DNA of 6,873 bases from Gammaproteobacteria bacterium (GTDB lineage Bacteria > Pseudomonadota > Gammaproteobacteria > Arenicellales > Arenicellaceae), in the NCBI GenBank assembly GCA_003485905.1, contig DNHK01000054.1:1-6873 (forward strand), given 5' to 3'. Shown in pieces: positions 6,789 to 6,873 of the stretch (positions are counted from its first letter, which is position 1; each line of letters starts with the position of its first letter). The translations under genes and the position numbers were made by a program. The notes below the pieces were generated by a model that was not told where the DNA came from, did not search any database, and saw only the letters and a program-made list of their open reading frames with translations.

Positions 6789-6829
6789 AGTAGATAAATG
6801 ATTACTAATAGTAGGTATGAGTAGATAAA
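6789..6829. repeat. 10-bp direct repeats bracketing an inverted repeat
   Basis: AGTAGATAAA is present at 6789-6798 and 6820-6829 (period 31 bp). Between them lies the perfect inverted repeat TACTA-A-TAGTA at 6803-6813, whose centre (6808) nearly coincides with the midpoint of the two direct repeats (6809). The spacing of about three helical turns places both direct repeats on one face of the DNA. No function can be assigned. Confidence 0.55.
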
Positions 6830-6873
6830 AGCTTTTTAAAAACATAGACTTATCAAAGACTTACTGGAGCGGG

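Larger units (their letters stand above)
6666..6873. other. AT-rich, repeat-containing tail without a credible gene
   Basis: These 208 nt contain no convincing coding region; the largest things seen are a 23-codon plus-strand ORF at 6679-6750 and a 38-codon minus-strand ORF, both with weak or no ribosome binding sites. The DNA holds several short repeats (listed separately) and the palindromes AAAAGCTTTT at 6827-6836 and TTTTTAAAAA at 6833-6842. It could be the 3' untranslated region of the regulator-cupin unit plus the control region of a gene beyond the right edge. Confidence 0.4.

Overview
The window is bacterial DNA of moderate GC (roughly mid-40s percent by eye). It carries two divergent transcription units around a 140-bp regulatory gap at 5486-5625. 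No tRNA, rRNA, CRISPR array, insertion sequence or phage gene was seen. The families present (DAO-type flavoprotein, HyuA/HyuB, BetI-type TetR regulator, Cupin_3 protein) are typical of the accessory catabolic islands of Proteobacteria. That assignment is an inference from gene content; nothing in the sequence fixes the taxon.

Left, on the minus strand and read right to left: a DAO-family FAD-dependent amine/amino-acid oxidoreductase (5485-4193), a HyuB-type hydantoinase/oxoprolinase subunit (4149-2302) and its HyuA-type ATP-binding partner (2302-245). Spacing is tight: 43 nt between the first two, and a one-base TAATG stop/start overlap between hyuB and hyuA. After a 156-nt gap a further minus-strand start (88) with a ribosome binding site opens a gene cut off by the window edge. 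Its first 22 residues look like a PPOX-family (pyridoxamine-phosphate-oxidase-like) flavin-binding protein, but the reading frame appears to shift by one base shortly before the edge.

Right, on the plus strand: a BetI-like TetR-family regulator (5626-6258), then after 23 nt a small Cupin_3 protein (6282-6665) lacking the usual cupin metal histidines. A 208-bp AT-rich tail without a credible gene follows. It holds a perfect 11-bp tandem duplication and a 10-bp direct-repeat pair that brackets a small inverted repeat.

Working model (inference): HyuAB opens a cyclic amide, imide or hydantoin-like substrate using ATP, and the flavoprotein oxidises the released, possibly N-substituted, amino acid or an amine precursor. 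This would parallel the N-methylhydantoin to sarcosine logic of creatinine breakdown. The divergent regulator probably controls both units from the shared gap, and the cupin is an accessory protein of unknown role. The substrate cannot be read from the sequence. The cluster looks like a plausible uncharacterised catabolic pathway built from known families rather than a new kind of system.
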